Positions 15,364 through 23,287 of a stretch of 32,838 nucleotides of DNA are shown here, piece by piece. The first letter of the stretch is position 1, and each line of letters opens with the position of its first letter. The stretch lies in the NCBI GenBank assembly GCA_902806345.1, contig CADCWF010000102.1, forward strand, positions 1-32,838. Reading direction: 5' to 3'. The position numbers and the translations under genes were made by a program. The DNA is from an uncultured Thermomicrobiales bacterium (lineage in GTDB: Bacteria; Chloroflexota; Chloroflexia; Thermomicrobiales; UBA6265). The notes under the pieces were generated by a model. The model made no database searches and was not told the origin of the DNA. It saw only the letters and a list, made by a program, of their open reading frames with translations.

Positions 15364-16239
15364 ATGGCGGTCATGCTCGGCGTCCTCGGCGATTCCTACC
15401 GGCGGCAGCTTCGCCGCCCCGGTGGGCGCCCCCCGATCGAGACCGTCGTCGCCAAGGTCGCCGCCCTGGCGGACGAGTTCGGGCTCCGGCCGTTCGGCGT
15501 CGACTTCGGCGTCGGCAACCTGCCCGCGACGGACGAGTCCTACCTCGACGAGCTGCGGCAGCGGCTGGCGGCCCACGGTCTGGTCCCGACCGTCATCGTC
15601 GGCTCCTTGATGCTCCACGCCGACCGCGACCTCTCCGAGCCGCCGCTGCAGAAGGCGATCGCCAACCTCGCCGTCGCACACCGGCTCGGCTCGCCGCTCG
15701 GCCTCTTCTACTTCGGCTACGGCGGCCGGGTCGACCGCGCCGGCCGGATCCGCCTCGCCGTCGAGCAGGTCGGCCGCCTCGCCGACGCCGCCGCCGAGTT
15801 CGGCCTCACGGTCACGACCGAGAACTACGATTACTTCACCAGCGACGACTTCCTGGAGATCTTCGCCCGCCTCGACCGTTCCAACGTCGGGCTCCACACC
15901 GACACCGGCAACTGGCTGCTCCTTGGCGAGGACCCACTGACGGCCACCCGCAAGCTCGCCCCCTGGACCCACCACGCCCACGTCCGCGACTACATCCTCC
16001 GCGACGGCGTCTTCACCAGCGTCCCGATCGGGCAGGGCACCGTCGATTTCCCGCCGATCCTGGACGAGTTGCGGCGGATCGGCGCGGGGCGCGACCGCTT
16101 CGTGCTCGCGGTGGAAATGGACCTCGACGCCGGCAACGAGGAGGTCGAGGACGCCGCGGTGCGCGAGTGCGTGCGGACGATGGCCGATTGGTCGGAGGGT
16201 GCGGGACTGGGGACGGGAGCGTCCGTCGCGGCGGGGTGA
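15364..16239 (+). CDS. Sugar phosphate isomerase/epimerase (xylose-isomerase-like TIM barrel) 2
   Basis: 291 residues, a second barrel of the same superfamily but only distantly similar to the preceding one. Metal-site candidates are the E of TTENYDYF (~157), the D of LHTDTGNW (~179), the H of HHAHVRDY (~206) and the E of LAVEMDLD (~240). It starts with no gap after the preceding stop (TGA-ATG), which supports co-translation. Paired TIM-barrel isomerases with a Gfo/Idh/MocA dehydrogenase are typical of inositol, 3-keto-glycoside and related pathways. The exact reaction cannot be fixed from sequence. Confidence 0.88.
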   Translation: MAVMLGVLGDSYRRQLRRPGGRPPIETVVAKVAALADEFGLRPFGVDFGVGNLPATDESYLDELRQRLAAHGLVPTVIVGSLMLHADRDLSEPPLQKAIANLAVAHRLGSPLGLFYFGYGGRVDRAGRIRLAVEQVGRLADAAAEFGLTVTTENYDYFTSDDFLEIFARLDRSNVGLHTDTGNWLLLGEDPLTATRKLAPWTHHAHVRDYILRDGVFTSVPIGQGTVDFPPILDELRRIGAGRDRFVLAVEMDLDAGNEEVEDAAVRECVRTMADWSEGAGLGTGASVAAG

Positions 16240-16318
16240 GAGAGGGCCACCCCTGCCGCCCCGCCGCACCATGGCAACCCGCTCGGCATGACGTGAACAG
16301 AGGAAAGGGAAACGGACG

Positions 16319-17392
16319 GTGACGGCATCCACCCGGACAACGCTGCGCTGGGGCATCGTCGGCTGCGGCCAGATCGCCCACGACCGGGTGGCGCCGGCCC
16401 TGGCGGTGGCCCGCAACGGCGACCTCGTCGCGCTCTTCGACCCCGACCGCGCCCGGCTCGACCGCCTGCGCGGGCAGGCGCCGACGGCGGCCGCTCACGA
16501 CACCCTCGACGCCCTCCTGGCCGACGAGGCGGTCGACGCGGTCTACATCGCGACGCCAAACCACCTCCACGCCGAGCAGACCTTGGCCGCCGCCGCCGCC
16601 GGCAAGCACGTCCTCGTCGAGAAGCCGATGGCGCTCGACGCCGCCGAGGGGAGCCGGATGGTCGAGGCCGCCGACCGCGCCGGCGTCACCCTGATGGTCG
16701 CCTACATGACCCTCTTCAACCCCGCCTTCCGGGCCGCCAAGCGGCTGGTCGAGGGCGGCGCCCTGGGCGAGATCGTGGCGGCGCGGGGGCGCCACTCCTA
16801 CGTCATGACGCCTGAGTCGCTCTCGGACGCGGCGGTCTGGCGGCTCGACCCCCGCCACGGCGGCGGTCCGCTGATGGACGTCGGCGTCTACTCGATCTTC
16901 ACCCTCCGCGAGCTGACCGGGGAGCGCCCGCGGTCGGTCTCGGCCATCGGCGCCCTGAAGCGGCTGCACGGCAAGACCGAGGTCGACACCATCCTCTTCA
17001 CCTTCCTGACGGAGCAGGGCACGCCCGGCGTCGTCGAGGCCAACTTCACCTTCGGCTCCTCGCACTACGAGCTGGAAGGGACCCGCGGTCGGCTCGCCCT
17101 CTCCGGCCACGTCTCGCAGCTGATCGGCGGCCGCCTCGACGCCGAGCTGTGGGGCGACGCCAAGGGCCGCAGCGTCGCCGAGCGGATCGTCCACGAGGTG
17201 GAGCCGGCCGGGCTGCCGCCGTTCGCCAACTACCTGGGCGAGGTCGAGCACTTCGCCGACCGCGTCCTCGCCGGCCGGGAGCCGATCGCCGCGGGCCGGG
17301 TCGCGGTCGGCGACCTCGCCGTGGCCGACGCCGTCCGCGAATCGCTGCGGACGGGCTGCCGGGTCGAGATCGCGGCGGAGCCGTCCGTCTGA
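16319..17392 (+). CDS. Gfo/Idh/MocA-family NAD(P)-dependent oxidoreductase
   Basis: 357 residues. The N-terminal Rossmann fold (residues ~10-130) shows GIVGCGQIAHDRVAPALA and the family motif VLVEKPMAL near residue 100. The C-terminal alpha/beta domain has GGGPLMDVGVYSI, the region holding the family's catalytic Asp. The usual following His is Tyr here, as in the xylose/glucose-fructose oxidoreductase branch. GTG 16319 is preceded by GAGGAAAGGG. The protein probably oxidises a hydroxyl of the imported sugar or polyol (or reduces a keto-sugar) with NAD(P), working with the two isomerases. It ends the IclR-controlled locus; no clear terminator was seen. Confidence 0.92.
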   Translation: MTASTRTTLRWGIVGCGQIAHDRVAPALAVARNGDLVALFDPDRARLDRLRGQAPTAAAHDTLDALLADEAVDAVYIATPNHLHAEQTLAAAAAGKHVLVEKPMALDAAEGSRMVEAADRAGVTLMVAYMTLFNPAFRAAKRLVEGGALGEIVAARGRHSYVMTPESLSDAAVWRLDPRHGGGPLMDVGVYSIFTLRELTGERPRSVSAIGALKRLHGKTEVDTILFTFLTEQGTPGVVEANFTFGSSHYELEGTRGRLALSGHVSQLIGGRLDAELWGDAKGRSVAERIVHEVEPAGLPPFANYLGEVEHFADRVLAGREPIAAGRVAVGDLAVADAVRESLRTGCRVEIAAEPSV

Positions 17393-17696
17393 GGCGGTGC
17401 CGGGTCGTCGCTCGGGTCTGCTGGAGGACGGCGGCCGCTGCCTCGACCCCGTGCTGTCTACGACGACGGGACTGGCTGGACGGGCCGGCGCCCATCTCCA
17501 AGGCGAACCTCGGCCGGGCCAAGTGCTCCGGATACGATGTCCCCTCGGATTCGCTCCCGGCACGAGGGGAGCGCCCCACCCATGCCGCCCCGGCGCCGTA
17601 GCCACGCCTCGCCCGTCATCACATTCCACGACGGCGTCCGCGACCGCAGCGCCAGCGGCACCCCGCGGTGGTCCTCGGGACCGATGCGGCCCCAGG
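17393..17696. other. Intergenic region between convergent genes
   Basis: 304 bp between the dehydrogenase and the minus-strand receiver gene. No gene, convincing hairpin or repeat was recognised. Confidence 0.4.
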
Positions 17697-18059
17697 TCAA
17701 GGGGATGGCGGGCATGCCACGAGCAGGCGCTCGACGGCGGCGAGCAGGTGGTCCACGTCGAACGGCTTGGGGATGAAGTCGACCCCGTCCGCGAGCGGAC
17801 CACGGAACGCGGCGCTCAGCAGCAGGACCGGCAGGGTGGGGTGATCGGCGCGGACCCGGGCGAGCAGCGCGAAGCCGTCCATCCCGGGCATGGAGACGTC
17901 CGAGACCACCAGGTCGGGCGGCCCCGCGTCGATGATCGGGAGGGCGGCGGAACCGTCGGTCACCGCCTCGACGGCGTAGCCTTCCAGCTCGAGCAGCGCG
18001 ACCAGCGCCTCGCGCACCCCGCGGTCGTCCTCGACGACGAGCACCCGCCGCACGACCAT
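17697..18059 (-). CDS. Stand-alone response-regulator receiver domain
   Basis: 120 residues, a single CheY-like domain with no output domain. All key positions are present: acidic pocket D11/D12 (VEDD), phospho-acceptor D54 (VVSDVSMPG), S82 in the T/S position (LLLSA) and K98 (IPKPF). It is therefore expected to be phosphorylatable, passing its signal by binding a partner rather than DNA. ATG 18059 has GGGAG nearby and lies 18 bp after the stop of the small helical protein, so the two form an operon. No histidine kinase with an ATPase domain is encoded here. Confidence 0.9.
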   Translation of the reverse strand: MVVRRVLVVEDDRGVREALVALLELEGYAVEAVTDGSAALPIIDAGPPDLVVSDVSMPGMDGFALLARVRADHPTLPVLLLSAAFRGPLADGVDFIPKPFDVDHLLAAVERLLVACPPSP

Positions 18060-18077
18060 GGTCTCCCGCCTGGCGGG

Positions 18078-18314
18078 CTAGCCGGACTCCGGCACCCGCT
18101 CGGTCTGCTGCCGCAGTTCCTCGACGGCGGCCGCCGCGTCTTCGATCTGGCGGTCGGCCTGGTCGATGTGGGCTTGCGCCGCCTCCGGGTCGACGGCGCC
18201 GGTCCGCACCTGCCGCCGCAGGATCCAGAGGTGCGTCTTGGCGGCCGTCAGCCGCTCCAGCACCTGGTGCGTCCGCCGCCCCAGCCACGCGCCGAACGAC
18301 TCCCGCTCGCCCAT
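18078..18314 (-). CDS. Small helical protein resembling an isolated DHp (HisKA) hairpin
   Basis: 78 residues, predicted to be two helices (~10-37 and ~43-72) joined by a short turn. H16-QVLERLTAAK can be laid on the H-box of histidine kinases (H-ELRTPLTAIK): the His and the LTA-x-K residues match, but the acidic residue after His is Gln and the Pro is absent. The second helix (AHIDQADRQIEDAAAAVEEL) fits the second DHp helix. No ATPase domain follows; the protein ends at PESG. Start ATG 18314 is preferred over one 14 codons upstream, though its ribosome site is weak. The receiver gene follows 18 bp downstream. The protein could be a phosphotransfer or dimerisation partner for that receiver, or a degenerate kinase fragment. 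Confidence 0.6.
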   Translation of the reverse strand: MGERESFGAWLGRRTHQVLERLTAAKTHLWILRRQVRTGAVDPEAAQAHIDQADRQIEDAAAAVEELRQQTERVPESG

Positions 18315-18434
18315 CCCGACCGACCCCCGTGACGCGCCCCGGCTCCGCCGCCGCACCGCAAGACCGCGACCACCCGCGGGGTACGGGGAAGCGGAGCACC
18401 GGGCGGACTCCGCCCGAACGATCCCGCCCCCTGC

Positions 18435-18461
18435 CTCGCCGACTCGCCGACTCGCCGACTC
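18435..18461. repeat. 8-bp tandem repeat in the amidohydrolase upstream region
   Basis: CTCGCCGA occurs three times without gaps (18435-18458) followed by a partial unit. A possible -10 box, TAAGAT (18465-18470), follows at once, so the repeat would occupy the -35 region. Copy-number change could alter promoter spacing. Confidence 0.6.
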
Positions 18462-18514
18462 CGCTAAGATGCCGCCCGCGCATCCGCCCGCAGTCGTGAG
18501 GAGACACCCAGCCC

Positions 18515-19954
18515 ATGCCCCGGCGCCGCATCGACGCCTCCCACGTCGTCGCCTTCCAGGGCGGCGGCCACCGCTACCTCAAGGACGGCGTCGTCGTCAC
18601 CGACGGGAACGCCATCGTCCACGTCGGCCCCGCCGGCTCCTACGCCGGCCCCGCCGACGAGACCATCGACGGCGCCGGCATGCTCCTCACCCCCGGCTTC
18701 GTCAACACCCACGCCCACCTCTACGAGTCCCCCCTCGACAAGTCCTTCGTCGAGGACATGGGCCGCCGCCAGTTCTACGGGTCCGGCCTCTTCGAGTACC
18801 TCCCCGTCCGCTCCGCCGCCATGTCCGACGAAGACGCCCACGCCTGCCTCGCCTTCTCGATGGCCGAGCTGCTCCGCACCGGCACCACCACCGTCATGGA
18901 GATCGGCTCCTACGGCGACGAGGCCGTCCGCCAGGCCGAGAAGTTCGGGATGCGCCTCTACATGGGCCTCGGCTACCGCTCCGGCCGCTGGTACACCGAC
19001 GACGGCAAGGCGGTGAAATACGCCTGGGACGAAGCCGCCGGGCTCCAGGGCCTCGACCGCGCCGTCGCCTTCATCGAGCGGCACGACGGCAGCCAGAACG
19101 GCCGGATCAAGGGTTTTCTGTCCCCGGCCCAGGTCGACACCTGCACCGAGGACCTGCTGCGCCGCTCCCGCGACGCCGCCACCCAGCTCGGCGTTCCCAT
19201 GGCGCTGCACACCTCGCAGTCGGTCAACGAGTTCCTGGAGATGACCCGCCGCCACGGCCAGACCCCGATCGAGTGGCTCCGGGACATCGGCTTCCTCGGC
19301 CCGGACGTGATCCTCGGCCACGCCATCGTCCTCGCCCCCGGAAGCTGGACCAACTGGCCCGGCGACGACGTCGGCATCCTGGCCGACACCGGCACCAACG
19401 TCGCCCACGCCGTCTGGGTCTTCGCCCGCCGCGGCATCGCCATGGAGAGCTTTGCGCGCTACCTCGCCCGCGGGGTGAACATGACCCTCGGCACCGACAC
19501 CGCCCCCCAGTCGATGCTCGAAGGGCTCCGCTACACCGCGGTCGTCTCCAAGCTCGTCGACCGCCAGACCGAGGTCGCCACCGCCGCCGACGTCTTCAAC
19601 GCCGCCACCCTCGGCGGCGCCAAGGCCCTCGGCCGCGACGACCTCGGCCGGATCGCCCCCGGCGCCAAGGCCGACCTCCTCCTCTGGGACGCGGCCAGCC
19701 TCTTCATGGCCCCGCTGCGCGATCCCCTCCGCAACCTCGTCTACAGCGCCCAGGCCGAGGACCTGCGGACGGTGCTGATCGACGGCGAGGTCCGGATGCG
19801 CGACCGCCAAATCCCCGGCGTCGACATCGCCGCCCTCGCCCGCGATCTCCAGGCCGCCGGCGAGCGGATGTGGGCCAACGTCGACCGGGGCGATTGGGCC
19901 GGCCGCTCGATCGACGAGCTCGCCCCCCAGACCTTCCCGCCCTACGCCGGGTAG
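18515..19954 (+). CDS. Amidohydrolase, ATZ/TRZ (chlorohydrolase/deaminase) type
   Basis: 479 residues. The metal-dependent amidohydrolase signature is complete: H66-A-H68 (NTHAHLYE), H232 (MALHTSQS), H269 (ILGHAIVL) and D328 (TLGTDTAP). The C-terminus has GAKADLLLWD and the VLIDGEVRM strand of the composite beta-domain. The family hydrolyses C-N or C-Cl bonds in ring compounds (aminopyrimidines, guanine, adenosine derivatives, s-triazines). The many family members differ in substrate, and none can be assigned here. It is cytoplasmic, with no signal peptide. ATG 18515 has GAGGAG 12-17 nt upstream. It is transcribed away from the receiver-gene pair and appears to be a single-gene unit. Confidence 0.92.
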   Translation: MPRRRIDASHVVAFQGGGHRYLKDGVVVTDGNAIVHVGPAGSYAGPADETIDGAGMLLTPGFVNTHAHLYESPLDKSFVEDMGRRQFYGSGLFEYLPVRSAAMSDEDAHACLAFSMAELLRTGTTTVMEIGSYGDEAVRQAEKFGMRLYMGLGYRSGRWYTDDGKAVKYAWDEAAGLQGLDRAVAFIERHDGSQNGRIKGFLSPAQVDTCTEDLLRRSRDAATQLGVPMALHTSQSVNEFLEMTRRHGQTPIEWLRDIGFLGPDVILGHAIVLAPGSWTNWPGDDVGILADTGTNVAHAVWVFARRGIAMESFARYLARGVNMTLGTDTAPQSMLEGLRYTAVVSKLVDRQTEVATAADVFNAATLGGAKALGRDDLGRIAPGAKADLLLWDAASLFMAPLRDPLRNLVYSAQAEDLRTVLIDGEVRMRDRQIPGVDIAALARDLQAAGERMWANVDRGDWAGRSIDELAPQTFPPYAG

Positions 19955-20115
19955 CGAGGGCGAACGGCCTCGCCGCGCCCCTCCGGCTAGGGATCGCCCG
20001 CGTGCGTTCTGGCACCGTTCCCCTGGACGGGCGAGCGGTGACTCCGAGGCGAAACTGACTGGGCCGCTCGTTCGTCACAGGTGCCGGAGGGGTGTGCCCG
20101 CCAACGGGGCCGCTC

Positions 20116-20144
20116 TTGACGCCGGGCCGGCGGCACCCCATGCT
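20116..20144 (+). promoter_or_regulatory. Possible promoter of the Cys-rich protein gene
   Basis: TTGACG (20116-20121), 17-bp spacer, CATGCT (20139-20144). The -10 is weak. The leader would be ~77 nt. Confidence 0.35.
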
Positions 20145-20227
20145 GCCACCGTCCCCGCACGGTTTCGCTCAGGGCCCCGATTCGACACGTCGGGGCCGCG
20201 TCCGCACCACGAGGAGGGGTTCTCGCT

Positions 20228-20758
20228 ATGGACAGCAAGACGTTCGACGCGCTGGTGCGCGGCGTCGGCTCGCACCGTACCCGCCGCGATGCTCTGAAGG
20301 GCATCGCCGCCGGGCTCTTCGGCCTCGGCGCCGCTCGTGGCGCAGCCGCCCAGTCGCGGCTCGCGAGCTGCAACGACAGCTGCCAGCGCAGCGAAGATTG
20401 CAACGCCGGGCTCCGCTGCAACAGCAATCGCCGCTGCGTCGCCATCCCCGACAGCCGGGACTCCTGCCGGCAAGACATCGACTGCCGCTCGGACTTCGAA
20501 ATCTGCCAGAACCGCCGCTGCGTCAACCGGGAGACCTGCAACAACAACGAGTGCAACCGCAACGACGACTGCCGGCGGAACGAGCGCTGCCGCAACGGCC
20601 GCTGCGTGAATCAGGACGAGTGCAACCGCAACGACGACTGCCGACGGGACGAGCGCTGCCGCAACGGCCGCTGCGTCCAGCGCGACGAGTGCACCCGCAA
20701 CGACGACTGCCCGCGCGACCAGCGCTGCCGCCGAGGCCGTTGCCGAGAGCGCAACTAG
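20228..20758 (+). CDS. Tat-exported Cys-rich repeat protein
   Basis: 176 residues. The N-terminus has a twin-arginine signal, RTRRDALKGIAAGLFGLGAA (17-36), with likely cleavage after GAAAQ (~42). The mature ~134 residues hold 22 cysteines. Residues 109-176 are three copies of a 23-residue unit, C-x5-C-x5-C-x4-C, each reading roughly CNRNDDCRRDERCRNGRC. Two looser units precede them (52-70, 80-98). The DDC/RC-x3-RC layout recalls small disulfide knots of secreted proteins such as EB or dickkopf-like modules. The mature part is also very rich in Arg, Asn and Asp. Tat export fits a protein that folds, or gains disulfides or cofactors, before export. ATG 20228 has GAGGAGG upstream. A strong terminator follows at 20782. 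Function unknown. Confidence 0.85.
   Translation: MDSKTFDALVRGVGSHRTRRDALKGIAAGLFGLGAARGAAAQSRLASCNDSCQRSEDCNAGLRCNSNRRCVAIPDSRDSCRQDIDCRSDFEICQNRRCVNRETCNNNECNRNDDCRRNERCRNGRCVNQDECNRNDDCRRDERCRNGRCVQRDECTRNDDCPRDQRCRRGRCRERN
20552..20758 (+). repeat. Three 69-bp in-frame tandem repeats in the Cys-rich gene
   Basis: Each unit encodes 23 residues (starting at Cys 109, 132 and 155). Units 1 and 2 are nearly identical at DNA level and unit 3 diverges, which suggests recent expansion by tandem duplication. Confidence 0.8.
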
Positions 20759-21213
20759 CGCCAAGCGGACATCCGATTTAAGGGGAGGCCGCCGGCGGCG
20801 GCCTCCCCCGTTTCGTGGCCAAATCTGGAGGGCGATCGAGGCCGGCGCCGGCCCGAGCGGGCGGGGAATGCGACAACCGCCTCGCGGAGCAACGGGGCTC
20901 GCCCACCGGCGGCAGCGTCGGCACCTCGTAGCCCGTCGGACTGCGGTTCGATCGCCGCGGAATCGGTCCGGCCTGCCGCTGGGCTGATCCAGAGCCCGCT
21001 CTCCCGCTCCCGCCATTGACCCGAAGCTCGGAAGCTCGTATCTGGGAGTGGGAAGGGCGCGCCCCTCGCCCGCCGCGCCCGATCGGCACCCGGATCCATC
21101 AGGCCAGCCGCCAACGGCGGGCGCAACCGGTCCGAGCGGTGGCGAGGCGCCATTCGGAACCTCCGGCCTGGCCGGCCCCTATACTCCCGGGCGAGACCGA
21201 GGAGGAACCCCGG
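20759..21213. other. Intergenic region before the Uma2 gene
   Basis: 455 bp holding the terminator at 20782-20812 and no supported gene. Possible promoter elements for the next gene are TTGACC-17 bp-TATCTG (21016-21044), or an isolated TATACT at 21180-21185 without a good -35. Confidence 0.4.
20782..20812 (+). terminator. Intrinsic terminator after the Cys-rich gene
   Basis: GGGGAGGCCGCC (20782-20793) pairs perfectly with GGCGGCCTCCCC (20797-20808) over a 3-nt loop. CGTTTCGT follows. The 12-bp stem is strong and the T-tail short, as with the other terminators here. Confidence 0.8.
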
Positions 21214-21801
21214 ATGGCCCTTGCCCGACCGACCCCGGCCCCCGGCACCTGGACCTACGACGACCTCCTGGCCCTGCCCGACGACGGCAAGCGCTACGAG
21301 ATCATCGAGGGGGTGCTCTACGAGATGCCGGGGCCGAACGCCGAACACGCCCTCGCCATCGTCAACCTGCTGCTGCTGCTCGCGCCGATCGTGCGGACGC
21401 TCGGGGGCACGATCCTGACCGCCCCGTTCGACGTCTTCTTCCCCGGCGCCGACCCCGTCCAGCCCGACATCCTCGTCCTCCTGCCGGAGGGCGCGACGCT
21501 CCGCCGTCGCGGCGTCCGGGGGGCGCCGGATCTGGTGATCGAGATCCTCAGCCCGTCTAACCGCGGCCACGACCTGCTGACCAAGCGGGCCCTCTACGGC
21601 CGCGCCGGCGTCCGCGAGTACTGGGTCGTCGATCCCGTCGCCCGGACGATCGAGACCCTCGTCCTCGACCGCGACGCCCTGCACGCCCACCGGACCGCGA
21701 CCGGCACCGACCCCGTGGCGTCCCGCCTGCTGCCGGCCGCCGCCTTCCCGGCGGCCGCCGCCTTCGCCGGCCTCGACGAGATCGAGCCCGACGAGGCGTA
21801 G
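21214..21801 (+). CDS. Uma2-family PD-(D/E)XK nuclease-like protein
   Basis: 195 residues. The DUF820/Uma2 fold is recognised from KRYEIIEGVLYEMPGPN (E29 region), VQPDILVL (D85), DLVIEILSPS (E110) and TKRALYGRAGVREYWVVD (K124), which together form a PD-(D/E)XK active site. Such proteins are abundant in Chloroflexota and Cyanobacteria and are presumed endonucleases with unknown biological targets. Start ATG 21214 has GAGGAGGAA upstream; the frame stays open 66 codons further back but without family-like sequence. It stands alone and converges with the DUF4239-type gene. Confidence 0.9.
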   Translation: MALARPTPAPGTWTYDDLLALPDDGKRYEIIEGVLYEMPGPNAEHALAIVNLLLLLAPIVRTLGGTILTAPFDVFFPGADPVQPDILVLLPEGATLRRRGVRGAPDLVIEILSPSNRGHDLLTKRALYGRAGVREYWVVDPVARTIETLVLDRDALHAHRTATGTDPVASRLLPAAAFPAAAAFAGLDEIEPDEA

Positions 21802-21876
21802 GGCGAGCGGTCGCGGACTGTCGCCTCACAACGGCGCGAGCCTTCGCTGGACCGAGAGCTCGTGACGCGGCTTGGT

Positions 21877-21922
21877 TCTCCCTTGCGCCCCGCGCGGTGG
21901 GAGAGGGGCGGGGGGTGAGGGC
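21877..21922 (-). repeat. 3'-end hairpin repeat, copy 3
   Basis: Minus-strand reading: GCCCTCACCCCCC, then a C/T run, then TCTCCC/GGGAGA (21904-21899 with 21882-21877) as a stem with a 16-nt loop. It lies 38 bp downstream of the DUF4239-type stop codon, on that gene's strand. Confidence 0.6.
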
Positions 21923-21960
21923 GGAGCCAGGGCTGTCCAAGCGCATCCCGAACGAGCCCG

Positions 21961-22764
21961 TCAGGCCGACCCCGCGGCCGGCGTCGCGGAAATCGGTGTC
22001 ACGGTCTCGCCGGCCCGCTCCACCACCCGCTCGAACCCGTCCGGCGAGACGCGGACCGGGTCGCGGAAGGGGCTGTCGAGGGCGGCGACGAGCGCCAGCA
22101 GCAGCGCCACCGTCGCCGCCAGCGCCGCCACCATCACCGCCTGGGCGAGGTGGTTCTCGACCCCGAACAGGTACGAGAAGCCGACCGTCACCGCGCCGCC
22201 GGCGATCAGGACCACCCACATCAGCTCCGGCAGGCCGCGCAGGCTCGCCAGCAGCCGCTCCCCCCGGGCGTCCTCCATCTCGTCCAGTTCGGCCAGCGAG
22301 GCGGCGTACGGGGCCAGTCCCCCGATCGGCCCCGCCGCCAGCTGGGCGTAACGGCGGTACAACTCGTCCATCGCCGCGGCGGCGACCGGGTCAGGCGCCT
22401 CGCGCCGCTCCATCGCCGCCCACTCGCGCCCGACCACCGCCCGCCCGTAAGCCAGCGCCGCCTCCTGGAGCTCGCCCCGCTGCGGATCGGGGAAGGCCTC
22501 CGCCAGCCGGACCAGGTCGAACAGCGACGCCGCCTCGGCAATCTCCGCGCTCCGCGCCTCCTCGAAGTCGTCCCAGGCGGCGACGACGAGCTGGCCGAGG
22601 ATGACGCCGTAGACGACGCCGAGCGTGGCGTAGACCGCCGACGCGACGGCGGTGTGGTCGGTCAGCACGGCGTACGGCACCAGCCGGCGGACGACGACCA
22701 GCCCCGCCAACGCCAGGACGACGCTGCCGACGACGGTGACGACGACCTCGGTGTTGGCCCCCAT
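21961..22764 (-). CDS. DUF4239-type (bestrophin-like) membrane protein
   Basis: 267 residues. Two N-terminal membrane helices (VVVTVVGSVVLALAGLVVVR, then ASAVYATLGVVYGVILGQLV) are followed by a ~120-residue helical soluble region (WDDFEEARSAEIAEAASLFD to ~195). Two more helices come next (LMWVVLIAGGAVTVGFSYLF and AVMVAALAATVALLLALVAA), then a short cytoplasmic tail with DSPFRDPVRVSPDGFE. This layout and the closing D-SPF-x-G/D-x-V-x-V/I motif fit DUF4239, a bestrophin-like family of presumed channels or stress proteins. ATG 22764 was taken as start; an ATG seven codons upstream is equally possible. The upstream open frame lacks membrane character. Confidence 0.8.
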   Translation of the reverse strand: MGANTEVVVTVVGSVVLALAGLVVVRRLVPYAVLTDHTAVASAVYATLGVVYGVILGQLVVAAWDDFEEARSAEIAEAASLFDLVRLAEAFPDPQRGELQEAALAYGRAVVGREWAAMERREAPDPVAAAAMDELYRRYAQLAAGPIGGLAPYAASLAELDEMEDARGERLLASLRGLPELMWVVLIAGGAVTVGFSYLFGVENHLAQAVMVAALAATVALLLALVAALDSPFRDPVRVSPDGFERVVERAGETVTPISATPAAGSA

Positions 22765-23039
22765 CCGCCCACGCCCCCGACCCATGCCCCCGACTGGCCC
22801 CGGTGCCGCAACCCTAGCACGCCCGCACCGCGCCCCGACCGCGCCCGGTCGTTCCCGAACCCGGCGATGCCTGCCGACGCCGTGCCGGTCGTCGGCATTG
22901 CACACCCCTCTCGCCCCGGTCCGGGTCGGGCTCGACGACCGGGTGATGGAGCGATCCGGACGCTCGATACGGACTTCGGGCGATCGCCGGCGAGATCGGA
23001 CGGCGGGGGTGCCCCACTCCTGGCGCAGGCGGCGAGGGT

Positions 23040-23094
23040 CCTCCTCCGGGACCCCGAGGAGGGGAGGGTCTGCGGCGGGCTAGGGGGTGAGGGC
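23040..23094 (-). repeat. 3'-end hairpin repeat, copy 4
   Basis: Minus-strand reading: GCCCTCACCCCC, ~25 bp, then CCTCCTC/GAGGAGG (23062-23056 with 23046-23040) as a 7-bp stem. It is the second copy downstream of the zinc-ribbon gene. Confidence 0.55.
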
Positions 23095-23161
23095 CTCCCC
23101 TGGCCACAGTGATCGCCTTTCAGCCAGGGTTCGTACAGGACATCTCTGGGGCGCCCCTGTT

Positions 23162-23195
23162 CCCCTCTCCCTCGCAAGGGAGAGGGGGTGAGGGC
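23162..23195 (-). repeat. 3'-end hairpin repeat, copy 5
   Basis: Minus-strand reading: GCCCTCACCCC merges into CCCCTCTCCCT/AGGGAGAGGGG, an 11-bp perfect stem with a 4-nt loop (23187-23177 with 23172-23162). This is the cleanest hairpin of the family together with copy 6. Confidence 0.7.
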
Positions 23196-23244
23196 TCTCC
23201 GAGCGGGAGCCCCTAGGCCGGGGGAGGAGACCACCTCGGCCGCG

Positions 23245-23287
23245 GGCAAACAGACGGGCCGGCCGGGAGATCCCGGCCGGCCCGTCT
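23245..23287 (-). terminator. Intrinsic terminator of the zinc-ribbon gene
   Basis: AGACGGGCCGGCCGGG (23252-23267) and its reverse complement (23272-23287) form a perfect 16-bp stem with a 4-nt loop. On the minus strand GTTTGCC follows. It lies 43 bp after the stop codon. Confidence 0.8.

Noticed and set aside
18515-19954. Assignment of the amidohydrolase as atrazine chlorohydrolase or guanine deaminase
   Set aside because: The metal-site motifs define the superfamily only; substrate-determining residues could not be judged without an alignment.
23040-23195. CRISPR-like or tandem array from the two adjacent G/C hairpin repeats
   Set aside because: Only two copies with different stems and no regular spacers; both fit the dispersed 3'-end repeat family.
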